A DNA stretch of 56,150 bases from Streptomyces bohaiensis (GTDB lineage Bacteria > Actinomycetota > Actinomycetes > Streptomycetales > Streptomycetaceae). Below, one piece after another: positions 40,718 through 48,962 of the stretch. Each line of letters starts with the position of its first letter. The stretch's first letter is position 1. The notes beneath the pieces were generated by a model that saw only the letters and a list, made by a program, of their open reading frames with translations, did no database searches and had not been told where the DNA came from. The stretch covers positions 1 to 56,150 of the forward strand of contig NZ_JAAVJC010000005.1 in NCBI RefSeq assembly GCF_012033785.1, in the 5' to 3' direction. The translations under genes were made by a program, and so were the position numbers.

Positions 40718-42400
40718 GTGAGCAGCGATGTCGCAATGACCCCGACGTCGACGGAAGAACCGACCGAAGCGTCTTCTTCCGGTATCACGACCTATCTGTC
40801 CCTGGTGGGCGGCGAGACCGTTCCCGGTGAGGAGTGGGTCTATGTCGTCGACTCCGACGCCCTGCTCGACAACGCGTTCGCGACGCTGTCCCTGAAAAGA
40901 AAACTCGAACGCGGAAAAGTCTCGGCAAAGAATCTTCCGCCGACCATCGTCGGCCGGGTGGCGCGGGCCGACCGCGCCACCACGGAACGCGCCCTGGCGG
41001 CGGCGGCCGCGGCGACGGGGCCGTGGTCGCAGGTCCCTCCGGAGATCCGCATCGACCGGTTCGGGGAACTGCTCCGCCGCCGGCTCGTCGAGCGGTCCGA
41101 ACAGCTGACCGAGGTGCTGGTCAGGGAGGGGCACCCCCTCGCGCTGGCGCGGTGGCAGGTGTCGGGCGCCCTGGAGGTGTTCGGGCCGGAATCGCTGGGT
41201 TTCTACCGTTCCCAGATGCTGCAGGAGTTCCACCACGGGGACCGGCGGATCTCGGTCCGCCGGCGTCCCGACGGCGTGGTCTGCCTCAACCCGCCGCAGA
41301 ACGCGCCGCTCTCCAGCGCCCTGCTGGGAGTGACCGCCATCATGGCCGGTAACTCCCTTGTGGTCCGCGCGCCCCGTAGTGCGCCCCTGGGCGCGATGTA
41401 CGTGCTGCAGGAAGTCGTCGCGCCGGTCCTGGCCGAACTCGGCGCCCCGCCCGGCACGCTCAACGCGGTCTGCGGCGACCCCGCCCCCATGCTGAACGCC
41501 TGGCTGGAGAGCCCGCTGGTCGACGACATCATGTACTTCGGCAGCAGCGAGAACGGCATCCGCTTCCAGGAGCGCTGCATCGCCGCGGGGAAGAAACCGA
41601 TCCTGGAACTCGCCGGGAACGACGTCGTCCTGGTCTGGAAGGACGCCGACCTCGACGCGGCCGCGGACGCCATCACGGAGAGCTTCTACGGCTCCGGCCA
41701 GCTGTGCATGATCCCCAACCAGGTGGTCGTCCATCCCGACGTCTGCGACCGGCTGCTGGCGCTGCTGACCGAGCGGGCGGCGCGCATCCGGCCGGGCCGG
41801 GCCGCGGAAGAGGGCGTCCTGCTGACGCCCGTCCTGCGGAACGAGAAGTTCTTCTCCTGCCTCCAGGACGCCCTGGACCGGGGCGCCGAACTGGTCTGCG
41901 GCGGCCACGCCGTGCAGGAGGACGGCACCCGGGACACCGCCGGCATCTTCCTGGAGCCGACCGTGGTGCTGGTGCGCAGCGGGCTGGAGAAGGCGCGCGA
42001 GGTGCAGGCGGTCCGCGAGGAGACGTTCTTCCCGCTGCTGCCGGTGATCGTGGCGGAGCCGGCCCCCGACGACGTGCAGCTCGACCGGTTCGTCGACTTC
42101 GTCAACAGCAACGCCTACGGGCTGCGGAACTCCGCCTGGGCGAGCGACCCGGAGGTGGTCGACGCCGTCGTCGGCCGGATCACCCAGGGCGGGCTGCTGA
42201 AGGTCAACGACTCCCACATCGGCTTCCTGCCCTACCTGCCCACCCACGGCGGCACCGGGCTGACCGGCGGCGCCTTCGGCGAGGCCAACTACCCGATCCT
42301 GCGCACCTCCCACGTCCAGGGCGTCAGCGTCGCCACCGGCGTCCGTCCCACCGAGGCGGTCTTCGGCGCCTGGCAGGCGATGCGCGCCGCCGCCGACTGA
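40718..42400 (+). CDS. Aldehyde dehydrogenase family protein (possible acyl-thioester reductase)
   Basis: 560 residues, longer than a typical ALDH (about 480), with an N-terminal extension of about 75 residues. Core motifs: PPQNAPLSSALLGVTAIMAGNSLVVRAP (cofactor region), GSSENG, Glu in ILELAGNDVVLVW, catalytic Cys in YGSGQLCMIPNQVVVHP, EETFFPLLPVI and HGGTGLTGGAFGEANY. The GTG start at 40718 is preceded by GGAGGG. First gene of the plus-strand operon and just downstream of SARP boxes. It may oxidise an aldehyde or, in reverse, reduce a carrier- or CoA-bound acid to the aldehyde needed by the downstream aminotransferase. Confidence 0.88.
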   Translation: MSSDVAMTPTSTEEPTEASSSGITTYLSLVGGETVPGEEWVYVVDSDALLDNAFATLSLKRKLERGKVSAKNLPPTIVGRVARADRATTERALAAAAAATGPWSQVPPEIRIDRFGELLRRRLVERSEQLTEVLVREGHPLALARWQVSGALEVFGPESLGFYRSQMLQEFHHGDRRISVRRRPDGVVCLNPPQNAPLSSALLGVTAIMAGNSLVVRAPRSAPLGAMYVLQEVVAPVLAELGAPPGTLNAVCGDPAPMLNAWLESPLVDDIMYFGSSENGIRFQERCIAAGKKPILELAGNDVVLVWKDADLDAAADAITESFYGSGQLCMIPNQVVVHPDVCDRLLALLTERAARIRPGRAAEEGVLLTPVLRNEKFFSCLQDALDRGAELVCGGHAVQEDGTRDTAGIFLEPTVVLVRSGLEKAREVQAVREETFFPLLPVIVAEPAPDDVQLDRFVDFVNSNAYGLRNSAWASDPEVVDAVVGRITQGGLLKVNDSHIGFLPYLPTHGGTGLTGGAFGEANYPILRTSHVQGVSVATGVRPTEAVFGAWQAMRAAAD

Positions 42401-42610
42401 CCGGCCGCCCCGCTGACCGGCCGACTGGCAGCCGGCCGCCCGGCCGGCTGCCGCACCATCCGCCACCGGCCGCACCGCCCCCCAGCACGCCCACCGCCCG
42501 ACGCGCCCGCGCGTCCCGCACACCGGCCCGCCGCCCTCCGGGGTCGCGCACCCGCCGTCACCCGCCGTCACCCGTTCCGCTGAGCCGGACAGAAGTCCCG
42601 AGGGGGTCCC

Positions 42611-43750
42611 TTGCGTTCGCTGCAATCCGCACGTGAGACGTGCGAGAAGTTCCTGCCCGGCCTGCTCGACCGGCTCGCCGACGTCCCGCTGGAGGAGCTG
42701 GAGGCGCCCCGCAGCGTCGCCTTCGACGACTTCCGGGCCGCCGGCGGCCCGGCCCTGCTGGTCCCCGCCTCCTACGGCGGTATCGGCGCCGACCCGCTGC
42801 AGGCGCTCGCGGTGGTGCGGGCCCTCGCGTCGCGCGCCCCCTCGCTGGCCGTCGCCACCACGATGCACCACTTCTCGGTGGCGACGCTCTTCACGCTCGC
42901 CGACAGCATCCAGAGCAGCGGCATGGAGTGGGCCCTGCTGGAGGGCATCGCCGAGCAGCGGCTGCTGGTCGCGTCCGGCTTCGCCGAGGGCCGCCCCGGT
43001 CGGGGCATCCTCTCGCCGACGATGTCGGCGGTCGAGGCCGAAGGAGGCTACCGCGTCAACGGCGCCAAGAAGCCCTGCAGCCTCGCGCACTCGATGGACC
43101 TGCTCACCGCGAGCGTGGCGCTGCCCGCCGCCGACGGCGGGGAGCCGTCCATGGCGGTGCTGCTGGTGCCCCGGGAGACCGAGGGGATCTCCGTCCACCC
43201 CTTCTGGGGCAGCCGGACGCTGGCCGGCGCCGAGAGCGACGAGGTGCGGCTGACCGACGTCTTCGTCGACGAGAAGCTGCTGATGCGCACCGAGCCCTCG
43301 GTCGCCGGCCGGCTCGACGACCTGCAGACCGTCGGCCTCATCTGGTTCGAGCTGCTGATCTCCGCCTGCTACCTCGGCATCGTCAGCGGCCTGGTGGAAC
43401 GGGTGGTGGACGGCGGACGCGGCAGCGCCGCGGACCGTGCCCGGGTGCTGACCCGACTGGAGACGGGCGCCCTGCTGCTGGAGGGCACCGCCCGGATGAT
43501 CGCGGACGGCGACACCGACAACGCCGACCTGGCACGCACCCTCGTCGCCCGCTACGGCGTGCAGGACGCGCTGCGGGACGCGCTGGGCCAGGCCGTGGAG
43601 CTCCTGGGCGGGTCGGCGTTCATGTCCTCCTCCGACGTCGGCTACCTCGCCGGCGCCGCGCACGGCCTGTCGTTCCACCCGCCGTCGCGGGCGAGCTTCA
43701 CCGACCCCTATCTCGACCACGCCGCGGGCCGGCCGCTGCGCCTGACCTGA
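42611..43750 (+). CDS. Acyl-CoA dehydrogenase-like flavoprotein (dehydrogenase or N-hydroxylase)
   Basis: 379 residues from a TTG at 42611 (GAGGGGG upstream). It has the acyl-CoA-dehydrogenase fold: an N-terminal helical part (VPASYGGIGADPLQALAVVRALASR), FAEGRPGRGILSPTMSAVEAEGGYRVNGAKKPCSLAHSMD (FAD beta-domain), and a C-terminal helical bundle (LGGSAFMSSSDVGYLAGAAHGLSFHPPSR). The acyl-CoA-recognition sequences are weak, as in two-component flavin monooxygenases such as VlmH. A flavin reductase gene at 55419 could supply reduced flavin. It is therefore either a desaturase or an amine N-hydroxylase; the second fits the cluster better. Confidence 0.82.
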   Translation: MRSLQSARETCEKFLPGLLDRLADVPLEELEAPRSVAFDDFRAAGGPALLVPASYGGIGADPLQALAVVRALASRAPSLAVATTMHHFSVATLFTLADSIQSSGMEWALLEGIAEQRLLVASGFAEGRPGRGILSPTMSAVEAEGGYRVNGAKKPCSLAHSMDLLTASVALPAADGGEPSMAVLLVPRETEGISVHPFWGSRTLAGAESDEVRLTDVFVDEKLLMRTEPSVAGRLDDLQTVGLIWFELLISACYLGIVSGLVERVVDGGRGSAADRARVLTRLETGALLLEGTARMIADGDTDNADLARTLVARYGVQDALRDALGQAVELLGGSAFMSSSDVGYLAGAAHGLSFHPPSRASFTDPYLDHAAGRPLRLT

Positions 43751-43762
43751 CGAGGGAGAGCC

Positions 43763-45100
43763 ATGACATCGACCCCAGCCGCACCTATGCCGCCGCTGCG
43801 CACCCCGGCCCCGCCGGCCGTGCGGACGGCCGTCCCCGGGCGGGACGAACTCGGGGCCCTCTACCGGGCCCACCTCAGCAAGGGCCGGGCCACGCTCGGC
43901 GAACTCTTCGGCGGTCACGTCGAGGTCGCCTCCCAGGGGGCCTGGGTCACCACCGCCGACGGCAGCCGCTTCCTCAACTGCGGCGGCTACGGCGTCTTCC
44001 TCTCCGGGGCGCGGCACCCCACGGTGGTGCGGCACGTCGCCGAGCAGCTGGCGACGCACCCCGTGGCGACGCGGCTGTTCCTGGAGCCCCAGGCGGCGCT
44101 GGCGGCCGACGCGCTGGTCGCCGTCGCGCCCGCCGGGCTGGAGCGGGTGCACTTCGCCGGCTCGGGGGCGGAGGCGGTGGAGGCCGCGGTGAAGCTGGCG
44201 CGCACCCGCGGCCGCCGCCGGCTGGTCGCCACCGAGAACGGTTACCACGGCAAGACGATGGGCGCGCTGAGCCTGACCGGCCGGAGCGTCTTCCAGGAGC
44301 CGTTCCGCCCGCTGCTGCCGGACACCACCCACGTCCCGTTCGGCGACGCCGCCGCCCTGGAGGCCGTGGTGGCGGCCCATCCGGGCGAGGCGTGCGTGGT
44401 GCTGGAGCCCGTCCAGGGCGAGGCGGGGGTGGTGATCCCGCCCGACGGCTACCTGCGGGCGGTGCAGGAGATCTGCCGCCGCCACGGCGCCTTCCTGGTG
44501 CTGGACGAGATCCAGACGGGGCTCGGGCGGCTCGGCTCGTGGTGGGGCGTAGACCGCGAGGGCGTCACCCCCGACGTGCTGCTGGTCGGCAAGGGCCTCA
44601 GCGGCGGGATCGTCCCGGTCTCGGCGGTGGTCGCCACCCACGCGGCGTTCCGGGCGTTCGACCGGGACCCCTACCTGCACACCTCCACCTTCGCGGGGGC
44701 GCCCCTGGCGATGGCGGCCGTCCGCGGGGCCCTGGCCGCGCTGCACGAGGACGACCTCGTCACCCGCTCCCGGCAGCTCGGCGCGGAGATCCTGCCGGAG
44801 CTGGAACGGATCGTCCGCGCCCACTACGGCACCGCCGTCCGCGAGGTCCGGGGCCGGGGGTTGCTGCTGGGGATCGAGTTCGCCGAGCCCGGCCCGGCCG
44901 GCGACCTGCTGATCGAGCTGATCATGAACGGCGTCATCGCCAACCACTCCCTCAACTCGCACCTCGTCCTGCGCTTCACCCCGCCCGCGGTGCTCACCCG
45001 CGGCGACCTGGACTTCTTCTACGAGGCGGTCGACCGGGCGTGCCGCGCGCAGAGCGTCCGCTACGGAACGACGACAGAAGGCGGCAGCAACCATGCGTAG
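43763..45100 (+). CDS. Class III (omega) aminotransferase
   Basis: 445 residues, PLP-dependent. SRFLNCGGYGVFLSGARHP, HFAGSGAEAVEAAVKLART (phosphate cup), ENGYHGKTMGALSLTG, LVLDEIQTGLGRLGSWWGVD (Asp for the pyridine nitrogen), and the Schiff-base Lys in LLVGKGLSGGIVPVSA, then HTSTFAGAPLAMAA. Full family length. ATG 43763 is 12 nt after the previous stop. Its end overlaps the SRPBCC gene by 8 nt. It would convert an aldehyde (for example a fatty aldehyde) to an amine. Confidence 0.93.
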   Translation: MTSTPAAPMPPLRTPAPPAVRTAVPGRDELGALYRAHLSKGRATLGELFGGHVEVASQGAWVTTADGSRFLNCGGYGVFLSGARHPTVVRHVAEQLATHPVATRLFLEPQAALAADALVAVAPAGLERVHFAGSGAEAVEAAVKLARTRGRRRLVATENGYHGKTMGALSLTGRSVFQEPFRPLLPDTTHVPFGDAAALEAVVAAHPGEACVVLEPVQGEAGVVIPPDGYLRAVQEICRRHGAFLVLDEIQTGLGRLGSWWGVDREGVTPDVLLVGKGLSGGIVPVSAVVATHAAFRAFDRDPYLHTSTFAGAPLAMAAVRGALAALHEDDLVTRSRQLGAEILPELERIVRAHYGTAVREVRGRGLLLGIEFAEPGPAGDLLIELIMNGVIANHSLNSHLVLRFTPPAVLTRGDLDFFYEAVDRACRAQSVRYGTTTEGGSNHA

Positions 45101-45623
45101 CGTCAGCGTCACCCTCAGGATCGCCGACCAGGACGCCCAGCAGGCGTTCGACCGGGTCAGCGCGTTCAGCCGCTACCCGGAGCTGACCGACGTGATCCGG
45201 TCGGTGGAGACCCGGCAGGTCTCCCCCTCCGCGGAGATCAGCGACTGGGAGGTCTACTTCCGCAACGGCGTGCTGTGCTGGAGCGAGAGCGACCTCTTCG
45301 ACCGGGAGACCCTCACCATCACCTTCGAGCAGGTGGACGGCGACTTCGCGGAGTTCCGCGGCACCTGGCGGATGGAGGCCGACGGGCCGCACTGCCTGGT
45401 GGTCTTCGCCGCCGAGTTCGACTTCGGCATCCCCAGCCTCGCCGGCATCCTGGACCCGGTCGCGCAGCGGGTGTTCAAGGAGACCATCGCCCGCGTGGTC
45501 ATCGGACTGTTCGCGGGCGGCGCCGAGGTGGTGGGCGACGAGGCCGTCGCCCGGGCGGTCGCCGACGCGCGGGCCGTCGCCGAGGCGCGGGCCGCGGCGG
45601 CGGGCGCTCCGGGGGCGCTCTGA
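45093..45623 (+). CDS. SRPBCC (polyketide cyclase-like) family protein
   Basis: 176 residues with the START/Bet v1-like pattern: AFDRVSAFSRYPELTDVIRSVET, SDWEVYFRNGVLCWSESDLFD, ITFEQVDGDFAEFRGTWRM, FAAEFDFGIPSLAGILDPVAQRVFKETIARVVIGL, then an Ala/Arg-rich tail. Members bind hydrophobic ligands and act as aromatase/cyclase or lipid carriers. ATG 45093 overlaps the aminotransferase end; its stop TGA overlaps the next ATG. No aromatic polyketide synthase is present, so a lipid-binding or condensation-assisting role is more likely. Confidence 0.82.
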   Translation: MRSVSVTLRIADQDAQQAFDRVSAFSRYPELTDVIRSVETRQVSPSAEISDWEVYFRNGVLCWSESDLFDRETLTITFEQVDGDFAEFRGTWRMEADGPHCLVVFAAEFDFGIPSLAGILDPVAQRVFKETIARVVIGLFAGGAEVVGDEAVARAVADARAVAEARAAAAGAPGAL

Positions 45624-46183
45624 TGGATGCCCGCAACCTCTTCGAGACGCCGACGACCTACCGGCTGATCCGGCTGGAGTACGCGCTGGGGCTGGCGGTC
45701 GCCACGGTCCTGCTGCTGGCCAACCTGGGCGAGGTCCGCTGGGTCGCCTTCGTCGCGCTGTTCGTGTACATCGACCTCATCGGCTACATCCCGGGGGCGA
45801 TGGCCCACCACCGCAGCCCGACCGGGGAGGTCCACCGGGCCTACTACGTGCTCTACAACGTGATGCACAGCCTGGTGACGCAGGGGCTGGTGGTCCTCGC
45901 CTGGATCTGGCTGTGGGGCGCGGAGTGGGCGCTGCTCGCCATCCCGATCCACCTCTTCGGCGACCGCGCGCTCTTCGGCAACTTCCTCAAGCCGTTCGCG
46001 GTGAGCTTCGAGCCGGTCCCCCACCCCGCCTACGCGCGGCTCGCCGCCGACATGGCGGCGCCGGCAGCCGGTCGCCCCGCCGCCCCCGGCGCCTCCCCCG
46101 GCGCCTCCGCGTCCGAGGACGGCCCCGCCGGCGCGCCCGAGGCGACCGGCACCGCCGCCGCCCACCGGGCCCCGAACACCTGA
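45623..46183 (+). CDS. Small integral membrane protein of the cluster
   Basis: 186 residues with about four membrane segments (LEYALGLAVATVLLLANLG, WVAFVALFVYIDLIGYIPG, LYNVMHSLVTQGLVVLAWIW, WALLAIPIHLFGDRALFG). Conserved-looking His and acidic residues lie on the same side (AHHRSPTGEVHRAYY, NVMHS, HLFGDRALF), which may form a metal or catalytic centre. A low-complexity Ala/Pro tail follows. Valanimycin's cluster also encodes an essential integral membrane protein (VlmO); equivalence is a guess from context. ATG 45623 overlaps the SRPBCC stop (TGATG). Confidence 0.75.
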   Translation: MDARNLFETPTTYRLIRLEYALGLAVATVLLLANLGEVRWVAFVALFVYIDLIGYIPGAMAHHRSPTGEVHRAYYVLYNVMHSLVTQGLVVLAWIWLWGAEWALLAIPIHLFGDRALFGNFLKPFAVSFEPVPHPAYARLAADMAAPAAGRPAAPGASPGASASEDGPAGAPEATGTAAAHRAPNT

Positions 46184-46242
46184 GGGCGCGCCCGCACGCT
46201 CCGCGGCGCACCGACGACACCTCTTCCGGAAGGGGACACACC

Positions 46243-46482
46243 ATGTCCGACACCTACCAGCGCCTCGTCCACCTGCTCGCCGGCTCCTTCGGCCTGGACG
46301 CGGCGGACATCACGCCGGACAGCACGCTCGGCGGCCTCGAACTGGACTCCCTCGCCCTCGTCGAGCTGTCGGTCGCCTCCCAGGAGGAGTTCGGGGTGGA
46401 GCTCGACGACAGCGAGGTCGACCTCGACTCCACCATCGCGCACGCGGCCGGGGTCATCTCCGGGAAGCTGACGGCCGTCTGA
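46243..46482 (+). CDS. Acyl carrier protein
   Basis: 79 residues. The pantetheine site is in LELDSLALVELSVASQEEFGVELDD, a standard ACP pattern with DSL, followed by STIAHAAGVISGKL. ATG 46243 has GGAAGGGG upstream. Its stop overlaps the KAS II start (TGATG). The third carrier in the cluster, expected to work with the adjacent KAS II in chain extension. Confidence 0.93.
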   Translation: MSDTYQRLVHLLAGSFGLDAADITPDSTLGGLELDSLALVELSVASQEEFGVELDDSEVDLDSTIAHAAGVISGKLTAV

Positions 46483-47735
46483 TGAGCGGACCCACAGGGG
46501 CGCCGCCCCGGGAGCCGTTCCACGCCGCCGTCACCGGGGTCGGTCTCGTCACCGCCGCCGGCGTCGGGGTGGCCCGCACCTGGGAGGTGCTGCACGCCGC
46601 CCGGGGCACCGCGGCGGTCGACCATCCGGACCTCGCCGGACTGCCGGTCGACTTCGCGTGCTCGGTGCCCGACTTCGACCCCGGGGCGCTCATCGAACGC
46701 AAGCAGCAGTGGCGGCTCGACCGGAGCAGCCAGCTGGTACTGGTGGCGGCGCACGAGGCGCTCGCCGACTCGGGGCTGGACCGGGACGCCTGGGACGCCA
46801 CCCGGGTCGGGGTCGTCCTGGGCAACGGCATCGGCGGCGCCGCGACCTGGGAGAAGCAGCACACCGTGCTGTTGGAACGGGGCCCGCGCCGGGTCTCCCC
46901 GCTCCTGGTGCCGATGCTCTCCCCCAACATGTGCGCCGGCTACGTCTCGATGATGTGCGGTGCCCGCGGGCCCAGCTTCGTGACCGCGACGGCCTGCGCC
47001 TCGGGGACCACGGCGACGGGTGTGGCGCGCGAGCTGCTGCGGTCGGGGCTGTGCGACGTGGTCGTCACCGGCGGCACCGAGGCTCCGCTGGTGCCGTCGC
47101 TGGTCACCGGGTTCAGCCAGATGGGGGCGCTGGCCGCCCGGCGCGAGGACCTGGCCGCGACCTCCCGGCCCTTCGACGCGGACCGCGGCGGTTTCGTACC
47201 GGCCGAGGGGGCGGGGGTGCTGGTCCTGGAGCGGCCGGAGCACGCCCGGGCGCGCGGCGCGCACGTCCGGGCGATGGTCAGCGGTTACGGCGCCTCGGCC
47301 GACGCCCACCACGCGACGGCGCCCGACCCGGACGGCGTCGGCGCCGAGCTCGCGCTCCGGGCCGCGCTGACCGACGCCGGCGTCGGAGCCGACGCGGTCG
47401 ACCACGTCAACGCGCACGGCACCGCCACCCGGCTCAACGACGCCACCGAGGCCCGGATGATCCACCGGGTGCTGGGCGAGAGGCCCGCCGTCACCTCGGT
47501 CAAGGGGGTGGTGGGCCACTCGCTCGCGGCGGCCGGCGCCATCGAGGCGGTGGTGACGGCGCTGACCGTCGAGAGCGGCCACATCCCGCCGACGGCCAAC
47601 CTGGAGAGCCTGGACCCGGAGCTGGAGGTGGACATGGTCCACAAGGCCGGCCGCCGGACACCGGTCGAGGTGGCCGTCAGCAACTCGTTCGGGTTCGGGG
47701 GTCAGAATGCCGTGCTGGTCCTCACCCGGGCCTGA
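46482..47735 (+). CDS. KAS II (FabF-like) beta-ketoacyl synthase
   Basis: 417 residues. Catalytic Cys in TATACASGTTATG, His in VNAHGTATRLNDATEA and His in VKGVVGHSLAAAGA; NSFGFGGQNAVLVL ends the protein. All three catalytic residues are present, so it is an active condensing enzyme rather than a chain-length factor. It is coupled to the ACP gene. It probably extends the acyl chain, with malonyl-ACP from primary metabolism. Its 3' end overlaps a convergent gene by 14 bp. Confidence 0.94.
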   Translation: MSGPTGAPPREPFHAAVTGVGLVTAAGVGVARTWEVLHAARGTAAVDHPDLAGLPVDFACSVPDFDPGALIERKQQWRLDRSSQLVLVAAHEALADSGLDRDAWDATRVGVVLGNGIGGAATWEKQHTVLLERGPRRVSPLLVPMLSPNMCAGYVSMMCGARGPSFVTATACASGTTATGVARELLRSGLCDVVVTGGTEAPLVPSLVTGFSQMGALAARREDLAATSRPFDADRGGFVPAEGAGVLVLERPEHARARGAHVRAMVSGYGASADAHHATAPDPDGVGAELALRAALTDAGVGADAVDHVNAHGTATRLNDATEARMIHRVLGERPAVTSVKGVVGHSLAAAGAIEAVVTALTVESGHIPPTANLESLDPELEVDMVHKAGRRTPVEVAVSNSFGFGGQNAVLVLTRA

Positions 47736-48501
47736 GCGGGTCGCGGCAGTGCCCGGGCGTCGCGGGCACCGCCGCGGCCAGGGCCCGGACCACGGTCGCC
47801 GCGGCCAGGGCGTGGCCGCGTCCGGTGCGGCGGGTCCGGTCCCGGCTCCACGCCGGCACGGCCCCCGACTCGGCCCGCGGCGGGTCCAGGTCGACGCAGA
47901 GCGCGCCGTGGCGGACCGCGACGGCCCTGACCCGGTCCGCCATGCGGCGCTGCTGCTCCGCGGCCGGGTCGCGCCTGCCGCCCGTCCCGGGGCGGGCGGC
48001 GGGTCCGAGCCCCACCAGCGCCACGTCGTACCCGGCGTCGCGCAACGGGGCGACGGTCCGGGTGAGTTCCGCGGTCGCGCCGCGCAGGTCCGGCGTCTCC
48101 CGCGTGGCGTACCCGGCGCCCCAGCACAGCAGGGCGAGGTCGCCGCGGAAGGCGAGCGCGGCGGGCAGCTGCACGGAGCGCACCTGCGCGGCGGTGGTCG
48201 GACGCCGCCCCAGCAGGTTGAGGTGGGCGAGGTCCGCCGCGACCTCGCGCAGTGCCGCCGCGACCCGGTCGTACCAGGGCCACGGCGCGTAGCCGGGCAC
48301 CGGCTCGGCCGACCGTTCGACCGGGATGTCCCCGATCACGACGAGCCGGCGCCACCGCGCGCCGGCGAGCAGCCGCTGCGCCTCGCCGGGGCGCAGGCAG
48401 CCGGGGTCGTCGGCCTCCCCCGTCGCGTACGGCACCGGCCCGGGCGTCTCGTTGATGGCGTTCCCCTCCCTCGCCGCCCTCTCTCCGCACCCCGAGGGCA
48501 T
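47722..48501 (-). CDS. SGNH-hydrolase-like protein without obvious nucleophile
   Basis: 259 residues resembling an SGNH/GDSL esterase. The block I equivalent is LVVIGDIPVERSAEP, where the GDS Ser seems replaced by Ile. LALLCWGAGYATRETPDLRG is a block III-like stretch with the GxN Asn changed to Ala (WGAGYA). YDVALVGLGP and DRTRRTGRGHALAAATVV (the DxxH region; His kept) follow. So hydrolytic activity is doubtful. It is divergent from the tRNA-like/methyltransferase unit and shares its SARP-box region. Confidence 0.65.
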   Translation of the reverse strand: MPSGCGERAAREGNAINETPGPVPYATGEADDPGCLRPGEAQRLLAGARWRRLVVIGDIPVERSAEPVPGYAPWPWYDRVAAALREVAADLAHLNLLGRRPTTAAQVRSVQLPAALAFRGDLALLCWGAGYATRETPDLRGATAELTRTVAPLRDAGYDVALVGLGPAARPGTGGRRDPAAEQQRRMADRVRAVAVRHGALCVDLDPPRAESGAVPAWSRDRTRRTGRGHALAAATVVRALAAAVPATPGHCRDPLRPG

Positions 48502-48566
48502 CTCGTTGTTGCCCGTCGCGCGGCCGGTCCACTCCCCCGGCGGCGGCCGTTCCGGGACCGAGCACC

Positions 48567-48595
48567 GTCTCAGGAGAATCTCAGCGGGATCTCAG
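48567..48595 (+). promoter_or_regulatory. SARP-type boxes: three 7-bp repeats at 11-bp spacing
   Basis: GTCTCAG (48567), ATCTCAG (48578) and ATCTCAG (48589) start exactly 11 bp apart, 59 bp before the tRNA-like gene. Same heptamer and spacing as upstream of the aldehyde dehydrogenase operon. Confidence 0.8.
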
Positions 48596-48653
48596 CCCGC
48601 TCCGGAAGCATCGGGGGCACGGCAGGAACGCGGCCCGACCGCCTCCTCGACCG

Positions 48654-48740
48654 GGAGAGGTACCCGAAGTGGCCCAACGGGGATCCGGAGCGATCCGGAT
48701 CGGGTGCAAGCCCCCGCAGGTTCGAATCCTGCCCTCTCCG
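48654..48740 (+). tRNA. Ser-type class II tRNA-like gene with abnormal anticodon hairpin
   Basis: An 87-nt cloverleaf. Acceptor GGAGAGG/CCTCTCC (48654-48660 with 48733-48739), T8-A9, D-stem CCCG/CGGG with GG in the loop, variable arm GGGT-GCAA-GCCC (48702-48713), T-stem GCAGG/CCTGC with loop TTCGAAT, discriminator G (48740). These are serine features. The anticodon arm is GATCCGG/CCGGATC (48682-48688, 48695-48701) with a 6-nt loop AGCGAT, or an 8-nt loop if only 5 bp pair. There is no normal 7-nt loop with U33, so decoding is unlikely. SerRS ignores the anticodon, so charging is still possible. It may be a dedicated donor RNA or a pseudogene. Confidence 0.75.
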
Positions 48741-48962
48741 CCGACCGTCCGACGCCGCGCCCCGGCGGTGCGCCCGGGGCGGCCGCCCGCCGCCGGCGCC
48801 CGACCGGGTGCCCGCCGCAAGGTGCCCGACCGGGTGCCCGATCGGCCAGGGGCCGCCGCGCCGCCCCCGTCATTCCCGCCCGGTTCCCGCCGGGCCCAGC
48901 CGTGGACTCCGCCGGCGATCGCCGGCGCCTCTCGGACGTTGCGACGAGCGAAGGACATGCGC

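Noticed and set aside
45093..45623. Aromatic polyketide cyclase, implying a type II PKS
   Set aside because: No chain-length factor is present; the only KAS II keeps its own Cys, so the SRPBCC fold is more likely used for a lipid.
48654..48740. Ordinary tRNA-Ser(CGA)
   Set aside because: CGA can be read within the loop region (48691-48693), but the loop is 6 nt (or 8 nt with a shorter stem) and lacks U33, so a normal decoding tRNA is unlikely.
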